Below, one piece after another: positions 49,059 to 58,833 of a stretch of 64,000 nt of DNA. Location: positions 51,938 to 115,937 of the forward strand of contig JAPKCH010000001.1 in assembly GCA_026421185.1 (NCBI GenBank), given 5' to 3'. The notes below the pieces were generated by a model that had not been told where the DNA came from, did not search any database, and saw nothing but the letters and a program-made list of their open reading frames with translations. The stretch is from Dehalococcoidia bacterium (GTDB lineage: Bacteria; Chloroflexota; Dehalococcoidia; Lucifugimonadales; Lucifugimonadaceae). Each line of letters begins with the position of its first letter. The stretch's first letter is position 1. The position numbers were made by a program, and so were the translations under genes.

Positions 49059-50987
49059 CTACGAAAGCGAAGGAATCGCCGTGAACTGCTCTTCGTAGAG
49101 CCGACGGTACAGCGATGATCGTTCGAGCAACTCTTCGTTTGTGCCTCGATCAGAAATCTTGCCGCCGTCCATCACAAGTATCTGATTCGCAGCGATTACC
49201 GTGGAAAGCCTATGGGCGATAGCGACGGTCGTACGACCTTCTCTGAGTCTAGTAAGCGCTTGTTGAATCATTCGTTCTGAAAGCGTGTCGAGAGAACTGG
49301 TTGCTTCATCAAGAAGCAGTATCCGTGGATTCGTAAGGATCACACGAGCGATTGCCAGTCGTTGTCGTTCACCACCAGACAATCGATATCCACGTTCGCC
49401 GACCATGGTGTCGAAACCTTCAGAAAGTCCATCGATTAGGTCGAATATCTGGGCTGCTTTGGTCGCATCGATCATCTGTTGTTCGGTTGCGTCAGATTTT
49501 CCGAATACCAAATTTTCTCGAATGGTTGCATGGAACATAAACGAGTCTTGGGACACCACACCGATTAGCTTGGATATATCGGCCTGAGCCATATCCTTCA
49601 CGTTGATGCCATCGATCGACACTGATCCAGTGTCAGCGTCATACAAACGTGCAAGTAAGTAACCCACTGAAGTTTTTCCAGATCCACTAGGACCAACTAG
49701 TGCGGTGAGTCCACCGCTTGGAACTGAGAAATCTATATTGCTCAGTGTGAACGATGGCTCAAGTTCTTTTGAAGATTGTTTGCGTTCCTTCTCTTCAGCA
49801 CTATTCGTTACGGTTCGGGCGACGGGAGGAATTTCTGAATACTTGAACCCGACACCACTGTATTCGATTTCGCCCTTAAAGTTCGCAGGGTCGACTGACA
49901 CAGGGTTTTCAGGATCTTTGATCTTGGGATCAATATCGAGGTACTCAAATATCCGATCGAATAGTGCAATAGAACTTGATATTTCAACACCACGCATGAA
50001 CAGACCCGCCATAGGGAATAGAAGCCGAGCCTGAATGGCTGTAAACGCCACGATGTCACCCAGTGAAATGGAGCTGTCCTCGTCGATGATGAAGTAACCA
50101 CCAATCAACCAAATGATCGCTGGGGTCATAGTGAAGAAAGTTTGAATTACCACCGAGAAACGTTGACCAGTCATAGCCTGGCGAAGGCTAAGAACAGTTA
50201 ATTCTGAGCTATTTTGCTTAAAATCATAGAACTGGTCAGCTTCTCGCCCGAACGTCTTCGAAAGCATCACACCGGAAACTGAAAGCGTTTCTCCGGTACG
50301 AGATGTGAGATCGGAAAGAGATTTTTGCGTGCGGCGTGTTAACTCTCGTCGTCGCTTACCAACCTTGAACATCGTAAACGTGAATATAGGCAACGTGATT
50401 AAAGCAACAATCGACAGCTGCCAGGATATGACCAGCATCGCTACCACAGCGGAAATTACGATCACTGAGTTCGATAACAACACACCAAGCGTGTCCGTCA
50501 GAAGCATCTGTGTACTTGCCACATCGCTCGAAATACGTGTCTGTAAATCACCCGTTCTTGTCGAGGTGAAGAAGGAAAGTGGTAACTTCTGCAGATGCGC
50601 ATAAACCGAGAGTCGAAGGTCTTCCATTACTGTTAGACCGGTTCGAATGTTCAGGTAGCTCGTGCCGTATGAAATTCCACCGCTCACAGCCGCAATCCCT
50701 ATCATCCAGCCAGTAAACCAATAAAGCTGAGTACGATCGTCAGTTGGAATTGCTTCATCGATAATTTGTCGAATCAATAATGGAGTAGCGACCATCAGCA
50801 AAGCTGAGATAAAGATCAAAATTGCTACGGTAAAGAGCGTAGAGCGATACGGACGGTAGAGCTTGGAAACTCTAATTAACGTTTTACGGGCAATAGGGCG
50901 CTTCGGAGCATCATCAAATGCTCTGCTCATCTGCCTAACATGTCCGCGAACCAAATCGTGCTCCTTGTTGCCATAGGCTTTTGACAA
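49059..50987 (-). CDS. ABC transporter, fused permease/ATPase (MsbA-like exporter)
   Basis: GGLTALVGPSGSGKTSVGYLLARLYD, YRLSGGERQRLAIARVILTNPRILLLDEATSSLD, six N-terminal TM segments. Confidence 0.95.
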   Translation of the reverse strand: MSKAYGNKEHDLVRGHVRQMSRAFDDAPKRPIARKTLIRVSKLYRPYRSTLFTVAILIFISALLMVATPLLIRQIIDEAIPTDDRTQLYWFTGWMIGIAAVSGGISYGTSYLNIRTGLTVMEDLRLSVYAHLQKLPLSFFTSTRTGDLQTRISSDVASTQMLLTDTLGVLLSNSVIVISAVVAMLVISWQLSIVALITLPIFTFTMFKVGKRRRELTRRTQKSLSDLTSRTGETLSVSGVMLSKTFGREADQFYDFKQNSSELTVLSLRQAMTGQRFSVVIQTFFTMTPAIIWLIGGYFIIDEDSSISLGDIVAFTAIQARLLFPMAGLFMRGVEISSSIALFDRIFEYLDIDPKIKDPENPVSVDPANFKGEIEYSGVGFKYSEIPPVARTVTNSAEEKERKQSSKELEPSFTLSNIDFSVPSGGLTALVGPSGSGKTSVGYLLARLYDADTGSVSIDGINVKDMAQADISKLIGVVSQDSFMFHATIRENLVFGKSDATEQQMIDATKAAQIFDLIDGLSEGFDTMVGERGYRLSGGERQRLAIARVILTNPRILLLDEATSSLDTLSERMIQQALTRLREGRTTVAIAHRLSTVIAANQILVMDGGKISDRGTNEELLERSSLYRRLYEEQFTAIPSLS

Positions 50988-51055
50988 TCCTTATTCGCTG
51001 GATAAGAAAATCATCCAACTGATTCTATTGTGCGCCAATTTATGCGGATAACAAA

Positions 51056-51085
51056 AAAGCGGTCGACATATGTGCCGACCGCTTT
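51056..51085 (-). terminator. Terminator downstream of the tRNA pair
   Basis: aaagcggtcg/cgaccgcttt 10-bp perfect arms; T-run on the minus-strand 3' side. Confidence 0.8.
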
Positions 51086-51098
51086 ATTTTGCTACTTT

Positions 51099-51174
51099 TG
51101 GTAGCCCCAAGGGGATTTGAACCCCTGTTTCAGCCTTGAGAGGGCCGTGTCCTGGGCCACTAGACGATGGGGCC
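51099..51174 (-). tRNA. tRNA-Glu(CTC), CCA encoded
   Basis: Minus: GGCCCCATCGTCTAGTGGCCCAGGACACGGCCCTCTCAAGGCTGAAACAGGGGTTCAAATCCCCTTGGGGCTACCA; loop CTCTCAA gives anticodon CTC. Confidence 0.95.
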
Positions 51175-51179
51175 CTTGT

Positions 51180-51253
51180 TGGCTGCCGATCCAGGGATCG
51201 AACCTGGGTTACCAGATTCAGAGTCTGGTGTCTTACCGCTAGACGAATCGGCA
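51180..51253 (-). tRNA. tRNA-Gln(CTG), CCA encoded
   Basis: Minus: TGCCGATTCGTCTAGCGGTAAGACACCAGACTCTGAATCTGGTAACCCAGGTTCGATCCCTGGATCGGCAGCCA; loop CTCTGAA gives anticodon CTG. Confidence 0.95.
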
Positions 51254-51454
51254 TCAGCGAACAGCTATTAATACTAGCAAGACGAATCGTATTCGCCTAA
51301 TAAATGAATAGCAAAAATCCGTAAATCTCGGGATCATTCGCACGATTTCTCAAAATACAGGATTTAGAGTAATGCACGACAGTACAACATTCTCGCTAAT
51401 TTTAGAGCTAGACTGTCGCCCTCATATAGTAGAGGGATAACCTCTGGAGGTTTA

Positions 51455-52399
51455 TTGATGTCGACGATCACAACAGCTGCCGAACGGGCAAAGGTATCTG
51501 GCAAGGGCTTTGAGTGGAACGGCGTTTTCCCAGCGAATCCAACTCCGGTACACGCTGATGGACGAATCAATGAAGAAGCTCTTAGAGCGATATTTTCAGA
51601 CAATCTTTCGTACGGTGTAGACGGATTCTGGGTAGCTGGATCCACAGGCGAGGGTCCAGTAATGAGCGAACAACAGCGTGAGACTACCGCCCGCGTCGCC
51701 GGCGAAATGATCTCAGGAAAAGGTCTTTCGATCATGCACGTTGGTGCCGTAAGCACTGAGAGTGCGTCAAAAGGTGCCAAGGCTGCGAAAGATTCCGGAT
51801 GTGACGCTGTTTGCTGTGTTCCGCCGTTCTTCTTCCGCGGTGGCGATCAGATGACGATTGACCATTACAAGCGGGTTGCCGATGCAGCTGATGGACTTCC
51901 GTTTTTTGTCTACAATCTGCCGCAACTTACGCAGGTTGAGTTCACTCCCGAGCTCATGGAAAAAGTGGTCGAAGCTGTACCAACAGTGATCGGTCTTAAA
52001 CACTCAGCTCCTGCGTTTGGAAACATTCGAGCGTTTGCTGACATGGGACTTAAGTGCTTCTCAGGAAATGGTGCAATTCCATTACCTGCGCTAACGATGG
52101 GCGCAGTCGGAACAGTTGATGCTCCCCTTTCAGTCGCACCTTGGCACTACACTGAACTGCAGAATGCATGGGAACGTGGCGACCTTCCTACTGCCCAGCG
52201 ATTACAAGACGGCGCAAAGCAGATCGTCGACGTTGTACGAATGTTTGGCGCACCTGCGGCAGTCACTAAGCTGATCCTTTCGGAACGACTCGGTATCGAC
52301 TGCGGACGTCCAATCCCCCCCGTTGCCGATCTTACTGATGAACAGCGCCCAATCGTACTAACCGCTGCGAAAGAAGTTGGTCTTCTCTCGAATCCGTAA
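51455..52399 (+). CDS. Dihydrodipicolinate synthase/N-acetylneuraminate lyase family aldolase
   Basis: FWVAGSTGEGPVMSEQQR, PFFVYNLPQ, VIGLKHSAP (Schiff-base Lys). Confidence 0.93.
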   Translation: MMSTITTAAERAKVSGKGFEWNGVFPANPTPVHADGRINEEALRAIFSDNLSYGVDGFWVAGSTGEGPVMSEQQRETTARVAGEMISGKGLSIMHVGAVSTESASKGAKAAKDSGCDAVCCVPPFFFRGGDQMTIDHYKRVADAADGLPFFVYNLPQLTQVEFTPELMEKVVEAVPTVIGLKHSAPAFGNIRAFADMGLKCFSGNGAIPLPALTMGAVGTVDAPLSVAPWHYTELQNAWERGDLPTAQRLQDGAKQIVDVVRMFGAPAAVTKLILSERLGIDCGRPIPPVADLTDEQRPIVLTAAKEVGLLSNP

Positions 52400-52451
52400 A
52401 CCGGATTGCTCCGATTACCTGAACGTGGATATCTCTAAATTCGAATTGGAT

Positions 52452-52916
52452 TTACGAAAGTTCGTGAATCTGGCGTATCGTATTCACCATTTCAACCGCA
52501 GTATCTGCATAGCCAGCGGCATGTCCTATCCGTACAACGGCATCTTCAGTGTTGTTCGTTGTAAGGACACCGAAAATTACTGGCTTTCCTGAATCATCGC
52601 CAGCTCTGGCGATTCCTTCAGTTGCTGCCCGAGCGACGAATTCATAGTGATCTGTATCACCCCTTATCACCGCTCCGATGCAGATGACAGCATCGATATC
52701 GCCACGTTCTGTGAGACGACGCGCCGTGAGAGCCAGTTCGAATGCTCCCGGTACTTGTGCAATGATAATGTCGCTCGAGGCAACTCCCAGCTCGCCGAGC
52801 CGGTTGATTGCATGAGTAGACATCTGGTCAGTTATGTAGCTGTTGAAACGAGCAGATACAACCGCTATTCCGAGACCTTTGCCGACGAGATTTCGTTCCA
52901 GATTTCGAGGTGACAT
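52452..52916 (-). CDS. ribH: 6,7-dimethyl-8-ribityllumazine synthase
   Basis: IAVVSARFNSYITDQM, VPGAFELALTARRL, CIGAVIRGDTDHYEFV, PVIFGVLTTNN. Confidence 0.97.
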   Translation of the reverse strand: MSPRNLERNLVGKGLGIAVVSARFNSYITDQMSTHAINRLGELGVASSDIIIAQVPGAFELALTARRLTERGDIDAVICIGAVIRGDTDHYEFVARAATEGIARAGDDSGKPVIFGVLTTNNTEDAVVRIGHAAGYADTAVEMVNTIRQIHELS

Positions 52917-54211
52917 TATCGACTAGCCTCACCATCATAGGATTCTCTAAGTGATTCACTGGGAGACGTTTCGAGATCATGACCCATCTTGTCGACCTTC
53001 GTCTGCATGTAGAACCGGTTCTCTTCATTGATCGGCGCCTCAAGCGGAAGCTGTTCGACCATTTCTAAACCAAACCCTTCAAGGCCAATAACCTTCTTGG
53101 GGTTGTTAGTAAGAAGGTTAAATCGTCGAACACCGAGATCTTTTAAAATCTGAGCACCAACTCCGTAGCGTCGGAGATCCATAGGGAAGCCCAGACGTAA
53201 ATTTGCCTCGACTGTGTCCAGTCCCTGATCTTGAAGTTCGTAAGCCTTGAGCTTGTTTAGAAGTCCGATTCCTCGGCCTTCCTGCCGCATGTAAACCAGC
53301 ACGCCACGCCCTTCATCAGCGATCCGTTTTAGCGCCATGTTTACCTGATCGCCACAGTCGCAACGAGTGCTACTAAATACGTGACCGGTCAGGCACTCGG
53401 ATTCGACTCGAACAAGGACTGGCTCTGAGTCATCTATTTCGCCCATGAACACCGCAATGTGTTCTGAAGGATCGACGAAACTCTTGTAAGCGACCGCCGT
53501 GAATACGCCGTGCTCGGTAGGAAGGCGGGCTTCCGCACCACGTTCTACGAGCTTTTCATGGCTCATTCGGTAGGCGATAATATCTGCGATGGCGACAATT
53601 GGAAGATTAAGTTTCTCGGCCGTTTGGTCGAGCTGAGATCGCCGAGACATCGTGCCATCTTCGTTCAATATTTCGCATATGACAGCGGAAGGGTGCTTTC
53701 CAGCAAGTTTTACTAGATCGACTGATCCTTCAGTGTGGCCCGCCCTAACAAGCACTCCACCTTCTTCATATCTAAGTGGGAATACGTGACCTGGCTGAAC
53801 AAAATTTGCCGAAGTCGATTCTTCACTTGAGAGAAGCTGGATAGTGTGCGCTCGGTCAGCCGATGAAATTCCTGTTGTAATCCCGAACTTAGCATCGACA
53901 GTAACCGTGAAAGCCGTGCCGTGCTCGGCAGTGTTCTTGCGAACTTGCATCGGTAACCCTAGGCGATCAAGATCCACACCTAGCATTGGTGTACAGATCA
54001 GTCCTCGCGCCTCGTTTGCCATGAGCGTGACGGTTTGGGGCGTGATGTCCTGTGCCGCCATTACCATATCGCCTTCATTTTCACGATCTTCGTCATCGAC
54101 CATGATGACGATCCCACCGTTTTTGATCTGAGAAATCGCTCGTTCGACCGACTCTATTGCTCGAGGGTCAACGGTGTCGGGTATATGCGGATTGATCGTC
54201 ATGTTGTTCAA
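52916..54211 (-). CDS. ribBA: Bifunctional DHBP synthase/GTP cyclohydrolase II
   Basis: VDDEDRENEGDMVMAAQ, RAGHTEGSVDL, SECLTGHVFSSTRCDCGDQ, VYMRQEGRGIGLLNKLKAY. Confidence 0.97.
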   Translation of the reverse strand: MNNMTINPHIPDTVDPRAIESVERAISQIKNGGIVIMVDDEDRENEGDMVMAAQDITPQTVTLMANEARGLICTPMLGVDLDRLGLPMQVRKNTAEHGTAFTVTVDAKFGITTGISSADRAHTIQLLSSEESTSANFVQPGHVFPLRYEEGGVLVRAGHTEGSVDLVKLAGKHPSAVICEILNEDGTMSRRSQLDQTAEKLNLPIVAIADIIAYRMSHEKLVERGAEARLPTEHGVFTAVAYKSFVDPSEHIAVFMGEIDDSEPVLVRVESECLTGHVFSSTRCDCGDQVNMALKRIADEGRGVLVYMRQEGRGIGLLNKLKAYELQDQGLDTVEANLRLGFPMDLRRYGVGAQILKDLGVRRFNLLTNNPKKVIGLEGFGLEMVEQLPLEAPINEENRFYMQTKVDKMGHDLETSPSESLRESYDGEASR

Positions 54212-54215
54212 ATTG

Positions 54216-54818
54216 TTACTTCGAAAGATTTTCTATGTATGGTGCAATAAGGTTCGCCACATACTTGGCGGTAACATCGGCTTCAAGGTTCACTAGCGAA
54301 CCTTCTAGCCGATCATTTATTGTCGTGTGATCGAACGTATAGGGAATGATGGAAATGCTGAAACTGTCGAAATTACGATCAACAACGGTGAGACTAGTTC
54401 CATCGACAGTGATGAAACCTTTCTCAACAACACTTTCAATTATATTCTCTGGCGTTTCGATTACGATGACCTTGGAATTGCCATCTTGGATGACTGATCG
54501 AATGCTGCCCACGCCGTCGACGTGACCCTGCACCATGTGACCGCCTACTCTATCGCCGTACCGCAGTGCCCGTTCGAGGTTAACTTTATTGCCCGATTCC
54601 AACTCGCCAAAGTTCGTACGGGTACGAGTTTCGGGAACTGTTTCGACTGTAAATGTGGAGTCGGAACCGGATAGGGCTGTGACTGTGAGACACGCGCCTG
54701 CAACCATGATCGATTCTGAAATCTTGAGGTCATCGAGTACTTGATTTGCGCGTACAGTCAACGTTTCACCATCGTATGACTCGACGGTTCCAACTTCTTC
54801 GATGATTCCTGAAAACAT
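54216..54818 (-). CDS. ribE: Riboflavin synthase, alpha subunit
   Basis: MFSGIIEEVGTV, SIMVAGACLTVT, GGHMVQGHVDGVG, GFITVDGTSLTVVD. Confidence 0.97.
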   Translation of the reverse strand: MFSGIIEEVGTVESYDGETLTVRANQVLDDLKISESIMVAGACLTVTALSGSDSTFTVETVPETRTRTNFGELESGNKVNLERALRYGDRVGGHMVQGHVDGVGSIRSVIQDGNSKVIVIETPENIIESVVEKGFITVDGTSLTVVDRNFDSFSISIIPYTFDHTTINDRLEGSLVNLEADVTAKYVANLIAPYIENLSK

Positions 54819-54870
54819 TTACTAACTTTGCCTATGTGAAATCGATAGCTTCGCTTTTAGTTTGGGCGAG

Positions 54871-55941
54871 CTAATCGATCTTCGAAACGTATCCTTGAAT
54901 CAGAATATCTCCGTCGATCACCGTATGGGTGAGGTTTTCGAGAGTTAGGGCACTATCTATAGAGCTTATTCCAGTACCCGCTAAGGGTCCAGGGGCATCT
55001 GTTCCGCCGATAATTTTCGGAGCTATAAACGCCGATACCTTGTCGACGAGACCGTTTTCAACGAAAGTGCCGGCTAGTCCTGAACCAGCCTCAATCATTG
55101 CATTGTGTAGGCCTCGCGATCCGAGAAGATCAACGACTTCTACTAAATCGATTTTGCCATCGACGAGTCCCGCTTTGTGAACAGTCACGTAACTCGAAAG
55201 TAGTTCAGGGTCAACGTCTTTGCCGACAATCCAGAGAACCTCGCCCGGCTCATCGAGCATTGGCGCATTGGACGGCATTCTTCCGTGTGTATCCACGACT
55301 ACTCGAAGTAACGGACGACCCGTTGCCTTTCCGTTGGAATCTCTTGATGTGAGTTTTGGTTTGTCAGATAAAACGGTTCCGATGCCGGTAATAAGTGCAT
55401 CGGTTTGCCGACGTATTTCATGGACTTTGGCTCGGGACGATTCGTTGGTAATCCACTGTGAATCGCCGGTTCGAGTGGCGATCTTGCCGTCAAGACTTGT
55501 CGCAAATTTCAACGTGATCAACGGTCGCCGAGTTTTCAGATGATGTAAAAACCCTTCGACAAGCAGGTTTGCGCGGCTGATTTGTTCGTCAGTCGCTTCA
55601 CGTACAACTTCGATACCTACTGCCTTAAGTTGCCGGAAACCGTTACCTGAAACACTCGGATTCGGATCTTCTATCGGCGAAATAACTTTAGAAATACCAG
55701 CTTTGATGATTGCATCGGTACAAGGTGGAGCTACACCTTGGAACGCGTGTGGTTCAAGTGAGCAGTAAAGATCAGCACCACGCGCTTGTTCACCGGCATC
55801 GATAAGTGCAATTGGCTCGGCGTGCTTGCCCGGACGTGGTTCTGTAGTCCCTTCGCCGATAACCTGTCCATTACGAACGACAACCGCGCCTACCGCAGGA
55901 CGTGGAGCGACTCCACCCATCGCCTGTTCGGCGAGGTCCAA
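54871..55941 (-). CDS. ribD: Riboflavin biosynthesis protein RibD (TTG start)
   Basis: PAVGAVVVRNGQVIGEG, GKHAEPIAL, SLEPHAFQGVAPPCTDAI, KFATSLDGKIATRTGDSQWITN. Confidence 0.93.
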   Translation of the reverse strand: MDLAEQAMGGVAPRPAVGAVVVRNGQVIGEGTTEPRPGKHAEPIALIDAGEQARGADLYCSLEPHAFQGVAPPCTDAIIKAGISKVISPIEDPNPSVSGNGFRQLKAVGIEVVREATDEQISRANLLVEGFLHHLKTRRPLITLKFATSLDGKIATRTGDSQWITNESSRAKVHEIRRQTDALITGIGTVLSDKPKLTSRDSNGKATGRPLLRVVVDTHGRMPSNAPMLDEPGEVLWIVGKDVDPELLSSYVTVHKAGLVDGKIDLVEVVDLLGSRGLHNAMIEAGSGLAGTFVENGLVDKVSAFIAPKIIGGTDAPGPLAGTGISSIDSALTLENLTHTVIDGDILIQGYVSKID

Positions 55942-55997
55942 CGCTCGGTCTAGCGGACTGGTGAGTCGATTACTAATGACGAACCCTCGGCGACTGA

Positions 55998-56579
55998 TTA
56001 CGAACGCTTGATATGACTATCGAAGTCAAGGTGGGCACGACTCGCCGTTGGTGATTCCTGTCCTTGATAACGACTGCTGAGTTCCTTCGAACCGTATGGA
56101 TGGTCGACTTCAGTTGTCATCTGCTGGAACGAAATTTGCCCGATACGCATTCCAAAATACAAAGTAATCGGCAAACGTGAAACATTAGCTAGTTCGAGAG
56201 TTAGATTACCGGACCAGCCCGGATCGATAAAGCCTGCAGTCGAATGGATCATCAGTCCGAGTCGACCCAACGAGCTTTTACCTTCAATCCGTGCGACCAG
56301 ATCGTTAGACAAGCTGAGCTTCTCTAGTGTGCTGCCGAGTACGAATTCGCCCGGGTGCAGCATGAATGGTACGTCGTCTTCGATAATCACCTCGTCAGTG
56401 AGATTTGGGACGTCTTTGCGGAGATCAATGTAGGGCAGCGTCGAATTGCGGAATACCAGAATCGTTTTTGCTAAATGAAAATCGACACTTGCCGGCTGTA
56501 CGTCACGGTTCGAATAAGGCTCGATGCCAATTCTGCCGGACTGGACAGCTTCTCTGATCGATCGGTCGCTAAGGACCAT
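55998..56579 (-). CDS. dcd: dCTP deaminase
   Basis: MVLSDRSIREAVQSGRIGIEPY, QPASVDFHLA, EGKSSLGRLGLMIHSTAGFIDPGWSGNLTLELAN. Confidence 0.95.
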   Translation of the reverse strand: MVLSDRSIREAVQSGRIGIEPYSNRDVQPASVDFHLAKTILVFRNSTLPYIDLRKDVPNLTDEVIIEDDVPFMLHPGEFVLGSTLEKLSLSNDLVARIEGKSSLGRLGLMIHSTAGFIDPGWSGNLTLELANVSRLPITLYFGMRIGQISFQQMTTEVDHPYGSKELSSRYQGQESPTASRAHLDFDSHIKRS

Positions 56580-56757
56580 GCGAACTTCCCTCGCTCTGTA
56601 ATAAGTGATGTGAGCTGCCGGCCGAAGCCCGACTCTCTGACGAACGCAATGTTCTAATACGAGATTGTAAGGGTTGCTAGAACAATGCGGGCATCGTAGA
56701 TCCGCAGTGAACGAAAAAAGGGAGGGTTTTCTAATAATAATCCGCCCTTACATAAAC

Positions 56758-57723
56758 TTATCCTCCGATTGCGAACACAGCCTGAACAATTACCGAAAGA
56801 TTCACATCTCCCGATGAGATCGGAGTTGACTTGAACCCGCCGTCTCTTGATGCCATTTCAGCCTGCGGGTAAGAAGTAGCCATTGGTACTGAGCTACTGA
56901 TCTCTGTCAGGTAGACCAACTGGCCAAGAGTCACACCCATTGCTCGGGCGTAAACATCTGCTTTTGCCAGAGCATCAGCGGCAGCGATCAGGCGAATCTG
57001 CTCACCGTAAGCCGAAGTGTCGTCAGCCGTGAACTGAATCGAATTGATCCTAATTAGATCACCGCCAGCCGTTGCAGCCGTATCGACCACTGGGCTTAGA
57101 TTATCGATATCTCGAACAGTTACCTGAACAGTGTTACTAACGGTGTATCCGGTGATACGTGGTTCGCTGTGTCGACCAAGTGCGTCCGAAACCTCAACCC
57201 AAATCGTCTGTGGAAAGATGTTGAAGTTCGTAGTCACAATGTCGTCTTCGTCAACGCCGTTTTCCTTGATGGCGTTCAACACGTTATCCATGGCATTAGC
57301 AGCATTTTGGCGTGCTGCTGAAACCGTGGTTTCGCGGGATTCAACACCTATGGATACCTGAGCAATATTGGCCGGAATCTCGATGGTTCCCTGTCCGGTA
57401 ACCCAAATACCAGAATTAGTTGCGCCAATCTGCGAGTTATACGTCGAAGCGATGCCGTAGCCAGAAGGGACACCAATTGGAATCGGTGCTGAGTCGTAGC
57501 CTGAAGCAACGATTTCTTTATTTCCGGCCGGGAACGATTGTGAAGCTCCCGATCCGACGCTACCAATTTCTCCTGCTGGAGCACGGATTGCTGGAGAATC
57601 ATCGTCGCTTCCAACCTGTTCACCTGTTGATGTATCAGCGCACGCAACGACTGCTAGCGAGAACACCGCAAGGGCGGTAATAAGCAACCATGATGTGGGC
57701 TTTGAGAACTTGATCTTGCTCAT
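56758..57723 (-). CDS. SIMPL-domain (DUF541) lipoprotein
   Basis: Lipobox LAVVAC; IWVTGQGTIEIPANIAQVSIGVESRETTVSAARQNAANAMDNVLNAIKENGVDEDDIVTTNFNIFP. Confidence 0.93.
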   Translation of the reverse strand: MSKIKFSKPTSWLLITALAVFSLAVVACADTSTGEQVGSDDDSPAIRAPAGEIGSVGSGASQSFPAGNKEIVASGYDSAPIPIGVPSGYGIASTYNSQIGATNSGIWVTGQGTIEIPANIAQVSIGVESRETTVSAARQNAANAMDNVLNAIKENGVDEDDIVTTNFNIFPQTIWVEVSDALGRHSEPRITGYTVSNTVQVTVRDIDNLSPVVDTAATAGGDLIRINSIQFTADDTSAYGEQIRLIAAADALAKADVYARAMGVTLGQLVYLTEISSSVPMATSYPQAEMASRDGGFKSTPISSGDVNLSVIVQAVFAIGG

Positions 57724-57879
57724 GACTATTTCCTTCTATCTACCTAGTAGCGGTGAGGAGATCGACCATCGAACTCTTCGCCTTGATGAACTGTTTTGCG
57801 ACTCATCGATGTTCGAATTGTCGCTGTTATAAGTAAAGACGAAGCGAGGTCGGATTTTGTTCCATCCAAGAACGATCAA

Positions 57880-58266
57880 CTAGGCAGATACTTCTTGTTT
57901 GATCAATTTGCCGAGAATTTTTTCACTAAACATGTCGTGATCCATAACCGGATTTACTGTGATGGTATTCCACAGGTGTAAATTCGTTATACGGACAAGT
58001 TCTGCTACGACGTGAGCGTCGGTTGCCTTGATTACGTACCACTGACGGTGTCCTATTGGGAATGACCACCCACCGACCAGTTCGGCGCCGAGTTCCTTGG
58101 CTGAGTCACCCATCTTCATCAAATTAATGGCATTGGATTCTGTGTCGCCATATCCGGATGCGATGCACGTCTCAGGTTCGTGGTGTAGCTCGACCATGAA
58201 CGCTGCCATTTCACGCTTCTCTGGAGCATTCCCGAGATCGTTGGAGTTAGTGGTCGATATGTCCAA
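57880..58266 (-). CDS. Small alpha/beta-barrel protein, DUF3303/GYD-like
   Basis: MAAFMVELHHEPETC...GHRQWYVIKATDAHVVAELVRITNLHLWNTITVNPV. Confidence 0.55.
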   Translation of the reverse strand: MDISTTNSNDLGNAPEKREMAAFMVELHHEPETCIASGYGDTESNAINLMKMGDSAKELGAELVGGWSFPIGHRQWYVIKATDAHVVAELVRITNLHLWNTITVNPVMDHDMFSEKILGKLIKQEVSA

Positions 58267-58414
58267 AGCATGTGTCCTTGCTTTTCGTCATTCGCATGAA
58301 TGCGTCTGACAATCGGTTCAATAATTGTTGATTTTGAAAATCTGAATGTGAGTCCGAGACACTCACGATTTTGGTTTTTAGGACGTATTTACGTACAGGT
58401 GTTGCTGGTGCTGT

Positions 58415-58720
58415 TTACGAAGTGACATCGTCTTCTCGCTTCGAAAGCATTTCCAAAAGATCGGTAACCGAACGATGTTGTTCAAGCGGGTGTCGCAGTT
58501 GCACATCGGCGGTCACTGAATACTGGTTTTCTCTACCATTTTTCGTCACGACGACAAAGCCAGCATCGGTCAATTCTCGAATGATACGTAGTACGGCTCT
58601 TTCGGTTACTCCAACCATTCCACTGATGTCTCGAACTCGTATATCCGGCGTTTGAAAGATTGAGAACAACACATGTGAATGGTTTGTTAGAAACGTCCAA
58701 GACGCCGAGTTTTCAGCCAA
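58415..58720 (-). CDS. Winged-helix transcriptional regulator (MarR/ArsR-like)
   Basis: SHVLFSIFQTPDIRVRDISGMVGVTERAVLRIIRELTDAGFVVVTKNGRENQYSV. Confidence 0.85.
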   Translation of the reverse strand: MAENSASWTFLTNHSHVLFSIFQTPDIRVRDISGMVGVTERAVLRIIRELTDAGFVVVTKNGRENQYSVTADVQLRHPLEQHRSVTDLLEMLSKREDDVTS

Positions 58721-58759
58721 CTAAATTACCTATACAGGATTTGCGAGTCATGAATTTTG

Positions 58760-58783
58760 TTACATGAATAATAATACATGTAA
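58760..58783. promoter_or_regulatory. Inverted-repeat candidate operator upstream of the wHTH gene
   Basis: TTACATG-aataataata-CATGTAA, perfect 7-bp arms, 40 nt upstream of start. Confidence 0.45.
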
Positions 58784-58833
58784 TTAGTGCCATGTGTTAA
58801 GGCTGTTAACAATCGACGATGTTAGTAACGAAG

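Noticed and set aside
56580-56757. FMN riboswitch searched upstream of the dcd-rib gene run
   Set aside because: Conserved RFN motif blocks were not seen.
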